From assembly GCA_964470555.1 (NCBI GenBank), contig CAYYDG010000031.1, positions 25,785-89,784 of the forward strand: a stretch of DNA of 64,000 bases, in the 5' to 3' direction. Origin of the DNA: RBC074 sp964470555 (GTDB taxonomy: Bacteria; Acidobacteriota; Blastocatellia; RBC074). Shown here in pieces: positions 34,672-43,677 of this stretch. Position 1 is the first letter of the stretch. Each line of letters begins with the position of its first letter. The notes beneath the pieces are model-generated. The model saw nothing but the letters and a program-made list of their open reading frames with translations. It did not search any database and was not told the DNA's origin. The position numbers and the translations under genes are program-made.

Positions 34672-35907
34672 ATGAAAAAGCTGGGCATTGGTTTCATTGG
34701 CAGCGGGTTCATAACCAAGTTTCACATCAAATCCTTCATCGCCGTGCGCGACGCAGACGTGTTGGGCGTGTGGAGTCCGAACAAGGCTCACGCCGAAGAA
34801 GCGGCGGCGTTGGCGCGCTCAATTCGCGTTGGCGATTGTCAGGCATTTAACTCCATCGAAGAGATGGTCGCTTCGCCAGCGATTGACGCCATCTGGTTGT
34901 GCGGCCCAAATCACAAACGCATTGAAAATCTGGAAGCCATCGTCAAGACGATCAAAAGCGGCAAAGGCTCGCTGAAAGGGATTGCCATCGAAAAGCCTCT
35001 GGCGCGCAATGCCGCCGAAGCCAAACGAGTGATTGAATTGATCGAAGAATCCGGGTTGCTGCACGGGTATCTGGAAGACCAGTTATTCGAACCGGGCGTT
35101 GAACGCGGACGCGAAATTTTATGGCGCAGAGCCGTTGCGCTCACCGGTCGTCCGTACATTGCGCGTTGCGCCGAAGAACACAGCGGTCCGCACAATCCCT
35201 GGTTCTGGCAGGGCGAATTGCAAGGCGGCGGAGTGCTCAACGACATGATGTGCCATTCGGTCGAAGTCGCTCGGCATTTGTTGACCGATCCAGCCAAACC
35301 GCGCAACAGCATCAAACCGGTCAAAGTTTCGGCGACAATTGCCTGCTTGAAATGGTCGCGGCCTGAATACGCAGACCTGCTGCAACAAATGATGGGCAAG
35401 GAAGTGGATTATAGAAATCGTCCGGCTGAAGATTTCGCTCGCGCAACGATTCATTATGTTGACGACGCTGGCAATCCGCTGATTGCCGAAGTCACGACTT
35501 CGTGGAGTTTTGTCGGGCCGGGTTTGCGGCTGTCAACGGAATTGTTGGGGCCGGAATACTCCATGTTCATCAATTCGCTCAACACCAGTCTGAACCTGTT
35601 CCTCAGTCGAAAAGTCACTGGCGACACAGGAGAAGACCTGGTCGAAAAACAAAACGCCGAACAAGGCCTCATGCCGGTCGTCGCCAACGAAACTTCGGAA
35701 TACGGTTACGAAGCCGAAAACCGTTATTTCGTGAACTGTTTTCTGGATGGCAAACAACCCGAAGTGAATTGTTATGACGGCCTGGAAGTCACACAGTTAC
35801 TGATGACGGCTTATAAGAGCGCCGAAGAAGAACGCACCATAGCGTTTGACCCGGCAGCAATTGAAAACTTCGTCCCGGCGGTAGCCCGCGGGACCTGGAA
35901 ACCGTAG
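34672..35907 (+). CDS. Gfo/Idh/MocA-family oxidoreductase
   Basis: 411 residues from ATG 34672 (GAAAGGAAC upstream). The N-terminal NAD(P)-binding domain starts with 'MKKLGIGFIGSGFITKFHIK', followed by 'AIDAIWLCGPNHKRIENLEA' and the conserved Lys in 'GIAIEKPLARNAAEAKRVIE'. The C-terminal alpha/beta domain (~130-370) holds 'NPWFWQGELQGGGVLNDMMC', a region with His residues that usually serve in proton transfer. Members oxidise sugars, inositol and related compounds. The product and substrate are not evident. A Rho-independent terminator follows. Confidence 0.92.
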   Translation: MKKLGIGFIGSGFITKFHIKSFIAVRDADVLGVWSPNKAHAEEAAALARSIRVGDCQAFNSIEEMVASPAIDAIWLCGPNHKRIENLEAIVKTIKSGKGSLKGIAIEKPLARNAAEAKRVIELIEESGLLHGYLEDQLFEPGVERGREILWRRAVALTGRPYIARCAEEHSGPHNPWFWQGELQGGGVLNDMMCHSVEVARHLLTDPAKPRNSIKPVKVSATIACLKWSRPEYADLLQQMMGKEVDYRNRPAEDFARATIHYVDDAGNPLIAEVTTSWSFVGPGLRLSTELLGPEYSMFINSLNTSLNLFLSRKVTGDTGEDLVEKQNAEQGLMPVVANETSEYGYEAENRYFVNCFLDGKQPEVNCYDGLEVTQLLMTAYKSAEEERTIAFDPAAIENFVPAVARGTWKP

Positions 35908-35925
35908 CTTTCTTCCCAGAACCAG

Positions 35926-35967
35926 AAAGGCGGAGCTTGTTTTTTTTGGATCAAGTCCGCCTTTTTT
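35926..35967 (+). terminator. Rho-independent terminator
   Basis: AAAGGCGGAGCTTG pairs with CAAGTCCGCCTTT with one bulge, and a run of T (35962-35967) follows. It lies 18 bases after the stop of the Gfo/Idh/MocA gene. Confidence 0.85.
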
Positions 35968-36029
35968 GATTCCACGCGCGCCAACAACGAATAACTTCCA
36001 ATCCCTTCTCTCCGCCAGAGAAAATCAAA

Positions 36030-36077
36030 TTGACAAGCTTCTTGTCATAATGACAAACTGCTTGTCGTTGACGACAA
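36030..36077 (+). promoter_or_regulatory. Probable MarR operator/promoter: three TGACAA/TTGTCA sites
   Basis: Two palindromes, TGACAAGCTTCTTGTCA (36031-36047) and GACAAACTGCTTGTC (36052-36066), are followed by a third related half-pair TTGACGACAA (36068-36077). They end eight bases before the MarR ATG. TTGACA at 36030-36035 would be a -35 with CATAAT at 36046-36051 as a possible -10, so the operator overlaps the promoter. Autoregulation by the MarR protein is the natural reading. Confidence 0.6.
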
Positions 36078-36084
36078 CCGAACA

Positions 36085-36594
36085 ATGAATAAACCAAAAA
36101 AGAATGCCTCCACCCGTAAAGCCAGGTTGGTTGAACCGGAAGAATCGGCGTTCAATCAATTGATAAACGAAACGGTTCAGTTTTTTCACCGACTGAAAAT
36201 AGTCGCCGATGAAGTCCATCATCAGGGAGAAATGTCCGGCGGTTTGCGCGGGATTTTGCGCCGTTTGAACAAGCTGGGCGAACAAACCGTGCCGCAAATG
36301 GCGCGGGAGCGTTCGGTTTCGCGGCAGAATGTTCAGATGCTGGTGAACCAACTGGCAGAAGACGGTTATGTCGAATTCGTCGAAAACCCTGCTCATAAAC
36401 GTTCTCCGTTCGTTCGGCTGACAGCGGCGGGCAAAAAAGCCGTCGAAGCCATGAATCGCCGAGAAGAAAAGCTCTTTTCAAAAACCGGGATCGGCGTCAG
36501 TGATGAAACAATGCGCGAAGCGGCTGAAACATTGAACCGGGTTCGCTCGTTTTTCGAGAGCGAAAAGTGGAAACGACTGTTAAAACCCAAATAA
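36085..36594 (+). CDS. MarR-family transcriptional regulator
   Basis: 169 residues. The winged helix spans ~35-140: 'LRGILRRLNKLGEQTVPQMA', recognition helix 'SVSRQNVQMLVNQLAEDGYV', then the wing 'VEFVENPAHKRSPFVRLTAA'. Helices at either end form the dimer interface. The N-terminus is Lys/Arg-rich. It begins eight bases after a cluster of palindromes that look like its own operator and is followed 54 bases later by a methyltransferase gene. MarR proteins often respond to small phenolic or oxidising molecules; the ligand is not known. Confidence 0.93.
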   Translation: MNKPKKNASTRKARLVEPEESAFNQLINETVQFFHRLKIVADEVHHQGEMSGGLRGILRRLNKLGEQTVPQMARERSVSRQNVQMLVNQLAEDGYVEFVENPAHKRSPFVRLTAAGKKAVEAMNRREEKLFSKTGIGVSDETMREAAETLNRVRSFFESEKWKRLLKPK

Positions 36595-36648
36595 CCTTTC
36601 GTCGCGTTTCCTGCCAAAGGCGGCGAACCAACCCCGAAGGAGGATACA

Positions 36649-37314
36649 TTGAATCCGCAGATCAATCTCACGCAATCGTTCGTTCCTACGCCGCAAAATC
36701 CGTGTCGGTATTCAGGCTGGAAAGCCCAGTTCGCCTGTCCGCAAGGCAAACTGGGTTGGGTGGTCGGCCAGGTGATGGCGATCAAAAACGCGCCGATGAT
36801 TCGGTTTGGGATTGAAATGCTGGATGTCCAGTCGGAAGACCAGGTACTGGAAATCGGCTTCGGGCATGGTCGCGGAGTTCAGTTGCTTGCCGAACGCGCA
36901 AGCCGAGGGTTCGTCGCTGGAATTGATATTTCCGATGTGATGGTGCGTCAGGCTGCCAAATGCAATCACGAAAAAATCCGATCCGGTTTTGTTGAACTTT
37001 CCCAGTCCAGTGTCGCCGACATTCCTTATGAATACGCCCGCTTTAACAAGGTGCTGGCTGTGAACAATTATCAGTTCTGGCCCGACGCTGAACATAATCT
37101 GGTGGAAATCCAGAGGGTGATGGATGAAAACGGATTGCTGGTGTTGTGCCTGAGAATGAAAGACCCGCAAAAAGCTTTTCAAATGACTCCCGGATATTCG
37201 TCGGAAGAAGTGGAAGAAATTGCGGGACTGGTTCGCTGGGTGGGATTTCGTGAAGTACAAATGGTTCGGCGACGCGCTGGTTACGAAACGGCCTGTATCA
37301 TTGCCAAAAGATAG
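36649..37314 (+). CDS. Class I SAM-dependent methyltransferase
   Basis: 221 residues from a TTG start: an ideal AAGGAGG box (36638-36644) lies six bases before it. The SAM fold covers ~60-200: motif I 'VLEIGFGHGRGVQLLAERAS', motif II 'VAGIDISDVMVRQAAK', and 'FNKVLAVNNYQFWPDAEHNL' with a post-I acidic loop. The N-terminal 50 residues are typical of small UbiE/Mtf-type enzymes. It is probably regulated together with the MarR gene ahead of it. Substrate is unknown, perhaps a small metabolite related to the MarR ligand. Confidence 0.9.
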   Translation: MNPQINLTQSFVPTPQNPCRYSGWKAQFACPQGKLGWVVGQVMAIKNAPMIRFGIEMLDVQSEDQVLEIGFGHGRGVQLLAERASRGFVAGIDISDVMVRQAAKCNHEKIRSGFVELSQSSVADIPYEYARFNKVLAVNNYQFWPDAEHNLVEIQRVMDENGLLVLCLRMKDPQKAFQMTPGYSSEEVEEIAGLVRWVGFREVQMVRRRAGYETACIIAKR

Positions 37315-37335
37315 AAGAAGCCTTGAACAGGTGAA

Positions 37336-37390
37336 AAGCCGCTGACCGCCGAGCGCGAAAAAAGCTCTTCCAATCAGCGGCTTATTTTTT
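37336..37390. terminator. Convergent terminator over the histidine kinase 3' end
   Basis: AAGCCGCTGA (37336-37345) pairs with TCAGCGGCTT (37374-37383), followed by a T-run on the plus strand. The right arm includes the TGA of the minus-strand kinase gene. It can terminate transcription of the methyltransferase on the plus strand; on the minus strand it would pair across the kinase stop codon. Confidence 0.7.
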
Positions 37391-40235
37391 CCTGCGGCAT
37401 GGTTACCTGAACCGTTGTGCCGCGTTTCGCCTCGCCTTTGACCGTAACAGAACCACCAAAGATCGTCGCGCGTTCACGCATTCCCAGCAATCCCAGCGAT
37501 TTCGTATTCCGGCGTTGCTCTTCAGTAATGCCTACGCCGTTGTCATGCACTGTCAGCGACAATTCGCCATTGGATTCGGCGAGTTCGATTTTGACCTTGC
37601 TCGCTTTGGCGTGCCGAGTGATGTTGGTCAAGATTTCCTGGAAAATTCGGAAAAGCGCCGTCGTCTTGTCATCCGAAAGATTTCCGGGTTCTCGACAGAG
37701 CGTTATTACACAATGGATGCCGGTGCGCCGCTCAAATTCCTTTGCCTGCCAATGAATCGCAGCGCGCAACCCTAAAGTATCCAACACGCTGGGGCGCAAT
37801 TCGGTGGCAATGTCACGAACAGTTTGAATGGCCTCTTCCAGCAAACCAGCAATCTCTGTCAATTTGGCGCCGGTTTTTCTGACCAGCCCTTCGTCCGAAC
37901 TGCGAACCAACCGTTTTTCCAACCACGAAAAATCCAGCTTCAGACCAGTCAAAATCTGCCCCAGATTATCGTGAATTTCGCGCGAGATACGGATTCGCTC
38001 CTCTTCTCGGATTGTTTCAAGTCGCGCCAGCAACGTGCGCGACTGCTGATACACCTGTTGAAGCTGCTGCTCAGTCTGTTTGCGTTCGGTGATGTCCAGA
38101 ATGACGCCTTCGAACATCGGTTCGGATTCTTCGTTGGGACGAAACAGTGACGCATTGATCAACGTCCAAACCAGCGATCCATCAATGCGCTTCATCAAAA
38201 ATTCCCGGTTCCTCAAACTGCCTTTGTTCAGCAATTCCTCGATCAACCGCCGCTGCTCCGCAAGATCAATGTAAAACAAACCAGGGTCAGCCTGAAGCAA
38301 TTCTTCGGTAGAGCGACACCCGAACATCACCGCCATTGCGTCATTGCAATCCACAAGTACGCCATCAGCCGTCATTCGAGCGATGCCGGCAAAGCTGTGT
38401 TCAAAAAGCAATCGGTAATGCTCTTCAGATTCGCGTAAGGCTCGTTCAGCCCGTTTGCGCTCAGTGATGTCATAACAGGTCACCAGCAGATAGGTCTCCT
38501 GCTTGAATTCGATGATTTCCGCCGAAAGCAGGAAATAACCCTTCGAGCCGTCTTTGGACACAAAAGCGGATTCCATATTGCGAATGAATCCGTCTTTCTG
38601 CAGAAGTGTATAAGCCTTCTCTCGCTGTTCGGGGTTCAGCCAGAGTTTCAGTTCCGCCGTCGTGCGCCCAACAACATCTGTCAGGGTATGCCCAAAAGCT
38701 TTTAGCCAGGCTTCATTGGAATTGACGATCCGGCCTTCGGGATAGGTCATCATCGTCATCGCGCAGGGATTGGATTGAAACATGGTGGAAAATCGCTCTT
38801 CCGAAGCTCGGATTTCAGCTTCCACCTTTTTGCGTTCGGTAATATCGGTAAACGAAGAGACGACGGCATAAGGCTTGTCCTCTCTCTGACGAAACAGAGG
38901 TTGGGTATTGATTGAAACCCACACCAGAGAATCATCTGAACGACGCAATCCCAGAATAACGTTTGAACAAGGTTTTCCAGTTTTCAGAGTCAGGGTGACA
39001 GGATGAGTTTCCGGCGAAAAATCCGAACCATCTTCATAAATCGTTCGCCAACTGGGGTCCAGGTTGGTTCTACCAATCAACTGGCCACGCCCCACTCCTA
39101 AAATTCGCTCTGCGCTGGCATTGCAGGCGACAACCGCCAGATTGGAGTCAAGTATCACTATGCCTTCATCAAGAGCCGAAACCATTGAACGATAAAGTTC
39201 CTCCGACGCCTGCAAATCCGCTTCGGCGAGCTTGCGCGTCGAAATGTCGCGAAAATTCACGACCACAGCGTTGATTCCAGGTTCGTGCAGCATGCTGGTC
39301 AAAGTAGCTTCGATCCAAATCCACTGACCGTTTTTGTGTTTGACTCGATACTGCGCACAGGCGCTGGCGCCCGGGACGTCGCCAATCGAATCCAGATGTT
39401 GCTTCAACATCAACCAATCATCCGGGTGAATACGATCCTGAGCGACTGTGCCGACCACCTCCTGACAATCGTAACCGTGAATGCGTTCGGCTGCCGGGCT
39501 GGTATAGATAAATTTCCCGTCACTGCCGACCAGCGAAATCCCTTCCGAGCTTTTTTCGGTCAATGCGCGAAACTTTGCTTCGCTCATTCTCAGTTTTTCT
39601 TCTGAACGCGCTCGTTCGATGGCAATGCTGGCCAAATGAGTCGCCACATTGACGAACTCCATTTCATGGGGTTCAGGATGATGCAGGTAATCGTAAAGAA
39701 TCCCTATCGTGCCCAAGGCATTTTGTTCGGCGTCAAAAATCGGCGTAGACCAGGAAGACTTCACGCCAAACTGCAAAGCGAAATCCAGATAATTGCCCCA
39801 TCGCTCATCGCTCATCACATCAGAAGAAATTTGAGTAGCTTTCAATTCAGCCGCAGCTCCAAAGGTTCCGTGTTCCTTTCCCACAGGCAAAATTCCGACG
39901 GCTTCGTTAAAAGTTTCGGGAAGGCTTGGCGATGCCATCAGAAAAAGAGAGTTGGGTTCAGGGTCGAGCACAAAAATCACACAACGAAGATCGCCTGCGG
40001 CTTCTTCAATAAAAGTCGCCAAACGATTCAGAATGTCTTTCAGGCTTTGCCCGGCGGCAATCATCTCCAACACTTCGATCTGGCCTGTCAGCAAACGGTT
40101 TTTATCCAGTTGACGAGATCGAGGACGTTGTGTCGGAAAGGATGTCTTGTTTGAAGAAAGCGATAATTGCCCCTGCCGCTCATCTGATACAGCATCAGGC
40201 TGTTTTTCAATGTTGGAAATCAAATCGGAAATCAT
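37374..40235 (-). CDS. Orphan hybrid sensor histidine kinase: GAF, four PAS domains, HisKA_3, HATPase
   Basis: 953 residues, no membrane helices, so likely cytoplasmic. A GAF domain is at ~45-210 ('LNRLATFIEEAAGDLRCVIF', 'AAELKATQISSDVMSDERWG'). Four PAS units follow at ~220-335, 345-470, 475-595 and 605-725, each ending in 'FRDIST', 'SFTDITERK', 'CYDITERKR', 'ILDITERKQ'. The HisKA_3 helix has 'IREEERIRISREIHDNLGQI' with the phospho-His. The ATPase has N-box 'FQEILTNITRHAKASKVKIE', G1 'DNGVGI' and G2 'GLLGMRERATIFGG'. This is the NarL/DesK-type kinase class. No response regulator gene is adjacent, so it is an orphan. Confidence 0.93.
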   Translation of the reverse strand: MISDLISNIEKQPDAVSDERQGQLSLSSNKTSFPTQRPRSRQLDKNRLLTGQIEVLEMIAAGQSLKDILNRLATFIEEAAGDLRCVIFVLDPEPNSLFLMASPSLPETFNEAVGILPVGKEHGTFGAAAELKATQISSDVMSDERWGNYLDFALQFGVKSSWSTPIFDAEQNALGTIGILYDYLHHPEPHEMEFVNVATHLASIAIERARSEEKLRMSEAKFRALTEKSSEGISLVGSDGKFIYTSPAAERIHGYDCQEVVGTVAQDRIHPDDWLMLKQHLDSIGDVPGASACAQYRVKHKNGQWIWIEATLTSMLHEPGINAVVVNFRDISTRKLAEADLQASEELYRSMVSALDEGIVILDSNLAVVACNASAERILGVGRGQLIGRTNLDPSWRTIYEDGSDFSPETHPVTLTLKTGKPCSNVILGLRRSDDSLVWVSINTQPLFRQREDKPYAVVSSFTDITERKKVEAEIRASEERFSTMFQSNPCAMTMMTYPEGRIVNSNEAWLKAFGHTLTDVVGRTTAELKLWLNPEQREKAYTLLQKDGFIRNMESAFVSKDGSKGYFLLSAEIIEFKQETYLLVTCYDITERKRAERALRESEEHYRLLFEHSFAGIARMTADGVLVDCNDAMAVMFGCRSTEELLQADPGLFYIDLAEQRRLIEELLNKGSLRNREFLMKRIDGSLVWTLINASLFRPNEESEPMFEGVILDITERKQTEQQLQQVYQQSRTLLARLETIREEERIRISREIHDNLGQILTGLKLDFSWLEKRLVRSSDEGLVRKTGAKLTEIAGLLEEAIQTVRDIATELRPSVLDTLGLRAAIHWQAKEFERRTGIHCVITLCREPGNLSDDKTTALFRIFQEILTNITRHAKASKVKIELAESNGELSLTVHDNGVGITEEQRRNTKSLGLLGMRERATIFGGSVTVKGEAKRGTTVQVTMPQEKISR

Positions 40236-40686
40236 GAAATGGAGACCCTGGTTCGCAAACTACAGATCGCTCTGCAAGCAGATGAGCAAAAGTTTTGCGG
40301 GATAAAAGCTTCTTTCATTTTCCAGCTTTCATTATGTCATTGCTGTTGGGGCGATTCGCGCAATGACAAATGGCAAATCAAAAATGGAAACTGAAAAACG
40401 AAATAACCGACAATTTTTTGCCTGGCTGCTTATTTGTGGGATTGGTGGTTAGCTTACTGAAGCTTTAAGGATGTTGCAATCAATCGAAGCAAGCCAGATG
40501 CGCGCTTCGCATTAAGAAGCCGAATGTGACAAGCCCGAAGGCTGCTGATATACTGCGCCGCGTCCGGAGCAAGAAATCCTTACAAAAATCTGGCAAGTGT
40601 GAACCGTCACGACTCCGGCGACGTATCAAAACCCGATAGCAGCGCAGTACCCAATGCTACGCAGCAACTTAGGAGAAAAACGGACT
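40236..40686. other. 451-base intergenic region ahead of pspA; promoter only
   Basis: No coding frame or RNA gene is evident here. The region separates two divergent genes. A GATATACT near 40548 could be a -10 element for the PspA gene. The left half contains AT-rich words (CAAATGGCAAATCAAAAATG) reminiscent of the AT-rich repeat seen at 33390 and 58804. AGGAG (40671-40675) is the ribosome binding site of the PspA gene. Confidence 0.45.
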
Positions 40687-41457
40687 ATGTGGAATCGTCT
40701 CAAACGGTTGTTTCGCTCAATTTTCGGCGGTCTGATTGACAGCGCGGAAGACCCTGAATTGATACTCCAGCAATTGATGCGGGACATGCAGGACGAAGTA
40801 CCCAAAATGCGCGAAAACGTTTCGCAGGTAATGGGCGCAGAAAAGCGATTGGCCATGGAAATTCAGGCCAATCAGACGAAAATCACCGATCTCGACAACA
40901 AGATCAAAGCGGCCATCCGATTGGGCAAAGACGACATTGCCACGGCGCTGATCGGCGAAATGAAAATCGCCCAGCAGATGCTGGCCAACAATCAGCAAAA
41001 CCACCAAACGGCCAAGGTCGCATCGGCCAAAGCCAAAGAATACTTCGACAATTATCTGGCCAACATCAACCGCCGGATGGCTGAAGCCAAGCAATTGATA
41101 GCTGCCAGCAAAAACGCACAGTTGCAAGAGCGATTGGCGTCAACGATGGCCAGCTTTCAAATGGGTGACGTCTCCCAAACTTTCGACGACATGCGGGAGA
41201 AAATCGCCAATCGCTCTGCCTCCGCCGAGGCCAGAGCCGAACTGGCGTCAACCAGTCTGGATTCGCGCATGCAAAGCGTAGAAAAAGAACTGGCCAACAT
41301 TGAAGCCCAGGACATGCTGTTGGCATACAAACAGCAAATGGGTTTGGCCGCGCCTGCCGCCGCCCCAGCTCTTGGCGAAGGCGCTCCGACAATCAGCGCC
41401 GACCGAACGCTCGGCGCTGCTGATTACGTTCCGCAGGAACGAAAGCTGACTGAATAA
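40687..41457 (+). CDS. PspA/IM30-family membrane-stress protein
   Basis: 256 residues. ATG 40687 is chosen for the AGGAG box and because the protein then opens with the usual amphipathic helix ('MWNRLKRLFRSIFGGLIDSA'). The rest (~20-225) is a long helical hairpin: 'DPELILQQLMRDMQDEVPKM', 'MAMEIQANQTKITDLDNKIK' and 'QQMLANNQQNHQTAKVASAK'. Family members are ESCRT-III-like proteins that assemble on stressed inner membranes. Gene neighbours are a membrane coiled-coil protein and, further on, a Ycf46-like AAA+ ATPase that could remodel the PspA polymer. Such partners exist in other bacteria, but this set is not one I know. Confidence 0.93.
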   Translation: MWNRLKRLFRSIFGGLIDSAEDPELILQQLMRDMQDEVPKMRENVSQVMGAEKRLAMEIQANQTKITDLDNKIKAAIRLGKDDIATALIGEMKIAQQMLANNQQNHQTAKVASAKAKEYFDNYLANINRRMAEAKQLIAASKNAQLQERLASTMASFQMGDVSQTFDDMREKIANRSASAEARAELASTSLDSRMQSVEKELANIEAQDMLLAYKQQMGLAAPAAAPALGEGAPTISADRTLGAADYVPQERKLTE

Positions 41458-41478
41458 CAACCAGGTTACATTCAATCA

Positions 41479-42315
41479 ATGGAGTTCAAAATCTCCTATA
41501 TCAAAGAAGCCCTGAAAGAACCGGTCAACATTGGCGGCTTGTTGCTGGCCGGTGCGGCGGCAGTTTATTCGGCGACCACGTCGTTTCTCGATCCCACGCT
41601 GGTGCTCGCTGGCGCGCTGATCGCCGAAGGCGCGTATCTGGCGACGGTTCCGGCATCGAGCTTTTATCGCCGCATCGTTGACCGTCGCTCGCGCCATCTG
41701 ATTGACGCTCATCGCCGCAAGCAGCGAATGGAAATGATCAAACAGTTCGACCCGCGCGAACGCGAAGCAGTCGAATACCTGAGCTGGATGAAAAATCAGA
41801 TCGCCAGCAATTACAAAAAATTTGCGCGAATTTCCGAAGAACCACACCAGATTCGTGAACTGGAAACGACCTGGGAATCCTTCGTTGATTTACTGGATGA
41901 ATACCGGCGTCGCAAAAACCACTTGAGAACCATCAATCGTCAGACGGTTGAAAATCAATTGCGAACGGCTGAGCGAACCATGCAATTTGCCGAACCGGCG
42001 ACGCGCCCGCTGCACGAAAAGAACGTCGAGATTCTGCGCCGCAGGTTGCAGACCTTTGACGACATCGAACGCAGCGTCAAACGCGTCGAAGCTCAGTTGC
42101 AGATGATTGAAAATTTCTTCGGATTGGTAAACGACCAGGTTGTCACCATGCCCACTCCCGAACATATCCTCTCGATGGATTTTGATTCCCTGCTTTCATC
42201 CATCGAAATGACCAAGGAAATTCTGCAACAGACCGCTCCGATTATGGGACAAATAGATTCGCTCAACCGAGAAGCCGCTCCGCTGCGACCTTCCCTGGTT
42301 GGCGAGCGCCATTAA
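41479..42315 (+). CDS. Membrane protein with two N-terminal helices and long coiled coil, unknown function
   Basis: 278 residues, 21 bases after pspA. Two hydrophobic helices at ~18-34 ('IGGLLLAGAAAVYSA') and ~40-58 ('PTLVLAGALIAEGAYLAT') are followed by a basic segment ('YRRIVDRRSRHLIDAHRRKQ') and then helical, charged, heptad-like sequence for the remaining 200 residues ('RELETTWESFVDLLDEYRRR', 'RRRLQTFDDIERSVKRVEAQ'). It is likely an inner-membrane protein whose coiled coil faces the cytoplasm. I do not recognise a family. It might anchor PspA or link it to the AAA+ ATPase; that is inferred from position. Confidence 0.72.
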   Translation: MEFKISYIKEALKEPVNIGGLLLAGAAAVYSATTSFLDPTLVLAGALIAEGAYLATVPASSFYRRIVDRRSRHLIDAHRRKQRMEMIKQFDPREREAVEYLSWMKNQIASNYKKFARISEEPHQIRELETTWESFVDLLDEYRRRKNHLRTINRQTVENQLRTAERTMQFAEPATRPLHEKNVEILRRRLQTFDDIERSVKRVEAQLQMIENFFGLVNDQVVTMPTPEHILSMDFDSLLSSIEMTKEILQQTAPIMGQIDSLNREAAPLRPSLVGERH

Positions 42316-42474
42316 CAGCAATCAGTGATTCGCTGATTGAATCTCACAATCGTTCGATTTATGCGTAGAGGCTCCCCCCACTGCCCTGCCGGATCAATTA
42401 CGATCTTCAATGACGTTTCGCACCCTCACGCTTTTCATTTTCTAAACGATTACGTTTTGGAGGTATAAAAAAAT

Positions 42475-43560
42475 ATGTCACGTCTTCCTCAATGTCACAT
42501 TCCGCGAATGCTGACTTTAGTCATGACCGCGTTGCTGATGACGGCATTGTCATCCGCCGGCTTGGCGCAAGCGAAAAAGCAGCCTGCCAAACCGCAAGGG
42601 AAACCTGCGCAAACCGGCAAATCAACCAAACAACCCAAAGAGCAGGAGGCGACCATCAATTTTGAGGAGTTGTCGTTGCGACCGATTTACGTGACGATGC
42701 GAACCTTTCAAATGAAGGCAAAGCGTAACAGTTATCAGGAGCTGAACGATCAGGTTTTCAAAATGAACACCTCCAGCCTGCCCGATTACGATCACTGGAT
42801 CAGCGCCTTTCAAAAGCTATATCCCGAATTTGAAATTGACTTGCTGCGCTCCGATGCAAAACGGGTTTTTCGCACAGCCAAACCGGGCATCATCACATTG
42901 GTCAAACAACCTGATGGGCGCGCGATTGAAGTGCAGCTTTTCGGCGCTCAAAGTTATGGCGACGGAGTGACTCCCGGCACATCCCTGGTTTCTGAAGTTG
43001 CCCTGCATTTTGCCAACGAAAGGGTCAACAAACCGCTTTCATACGCCATTCAACCGCTCGAAATCGAAAGCGGTAAAACGTACTTTTTCGCCGTCAAGTC
43101 GCTGAAAATGCACTCCACAGATTTCGTCAATTTTGTCCGTCCCGGCGCACCGGTGGAAATGCTGGACGGAAACGATATTTATTTGCTGTTCTCGTTTTCA
43201 GTGGACCTGGATAAAGCGATTACGCCTGTCCGGCTGATTGACGAACAGCAATCGGTCGAGTTTCAGGAAACCGCCACCCAAAAAGTGATTGCCGAAGTCC
43301 CGGAAGTTTATCGCAATTCAGGAGCCGGCGGATTTGTTCGCGTCCGCGTTGAAGTTTCCCCGGAAGGCAAAGTCGCAATGCCCGACGTTCAATACTCGAC
43401 GTTCCCTGAGATGAACAAGCTCGCCGTTGAAGCCGCCAGGAAATGGGAATTCCCCAAGTCGCTGTTTGAAACCGACAAAAATCCGATTACCAGCTTCATC
43501 ACATTTACTTACCCGGCTCAGCCGCAAGCTCAAAAACCAACGAGCACGGCGAAGCAATAA
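42475..43560 (+). CDS. Secreted protein with TonB-type C-terminal domain
   Basis: 361 residues, ATG after TTTTGGAGGTAT. A signal peptide (~1-31) and a Lys/Pro/Gln-rich stretch (~32-58, 'KKQPAKPQGKPAQTGKSTKQ') open the chain. Residues ~65-255 are a domain I do not recognise. The last ~85 residues ('VPEVYRNSGAGGFVRVRVEV', then 'LAVEAARKWEFPKSLF' and 'PITSFITFTYPAQPQ') follow the TonB C-terminal fold. There is no membrane anchor like classical TonB, so this is a soluble periplasmic TonB-C protein. Its place between pspA and the AAA+ gene suggests a role in envelope response. Confidence 0.75.
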   Translation: MSRLPQCHIPRMLTLVMTALLMTALSSAGLAQAKKQPAKPQGKPAQTGKSTKQPKEQEATINFEELSLRPIYVTMRTFQMKAKRNSYQELNDQVFKMNTSSLPDYDHWISAFQKLYPEFEIDLLRSDAKRVFRTAKPGIITLVKQPDGRAIEVQLFGAQSYGDGVTPGTSLVSEVALHFANERVNKPLSYAIQPLEIESGKTYFFAVKSLKMHSTDFVNFVRPGAPVEMLDGNDIYLLFSFSVDLDKAITPVRLIDEQQSVEFQETATQKVIAEVPEVYRNSGAGGFVRVRVEVSPEGKVAMPDVQYSTFPEMNKLAVEAARKWEFPKSLFETDKNPITSFITFTYPAQPQAQKPTSTAKQ

Positions 43561-43677
43561 TTTTCCAAGCCACATGCGGCCCCGATCTTGCGGATTTCAG
43601 GCGACAAAGCGTATCGCCTGAAATCCGCTCCCACATTCCGAGATGCCCGCGTGGCGCCAACGACAGAGGAAGAACTT

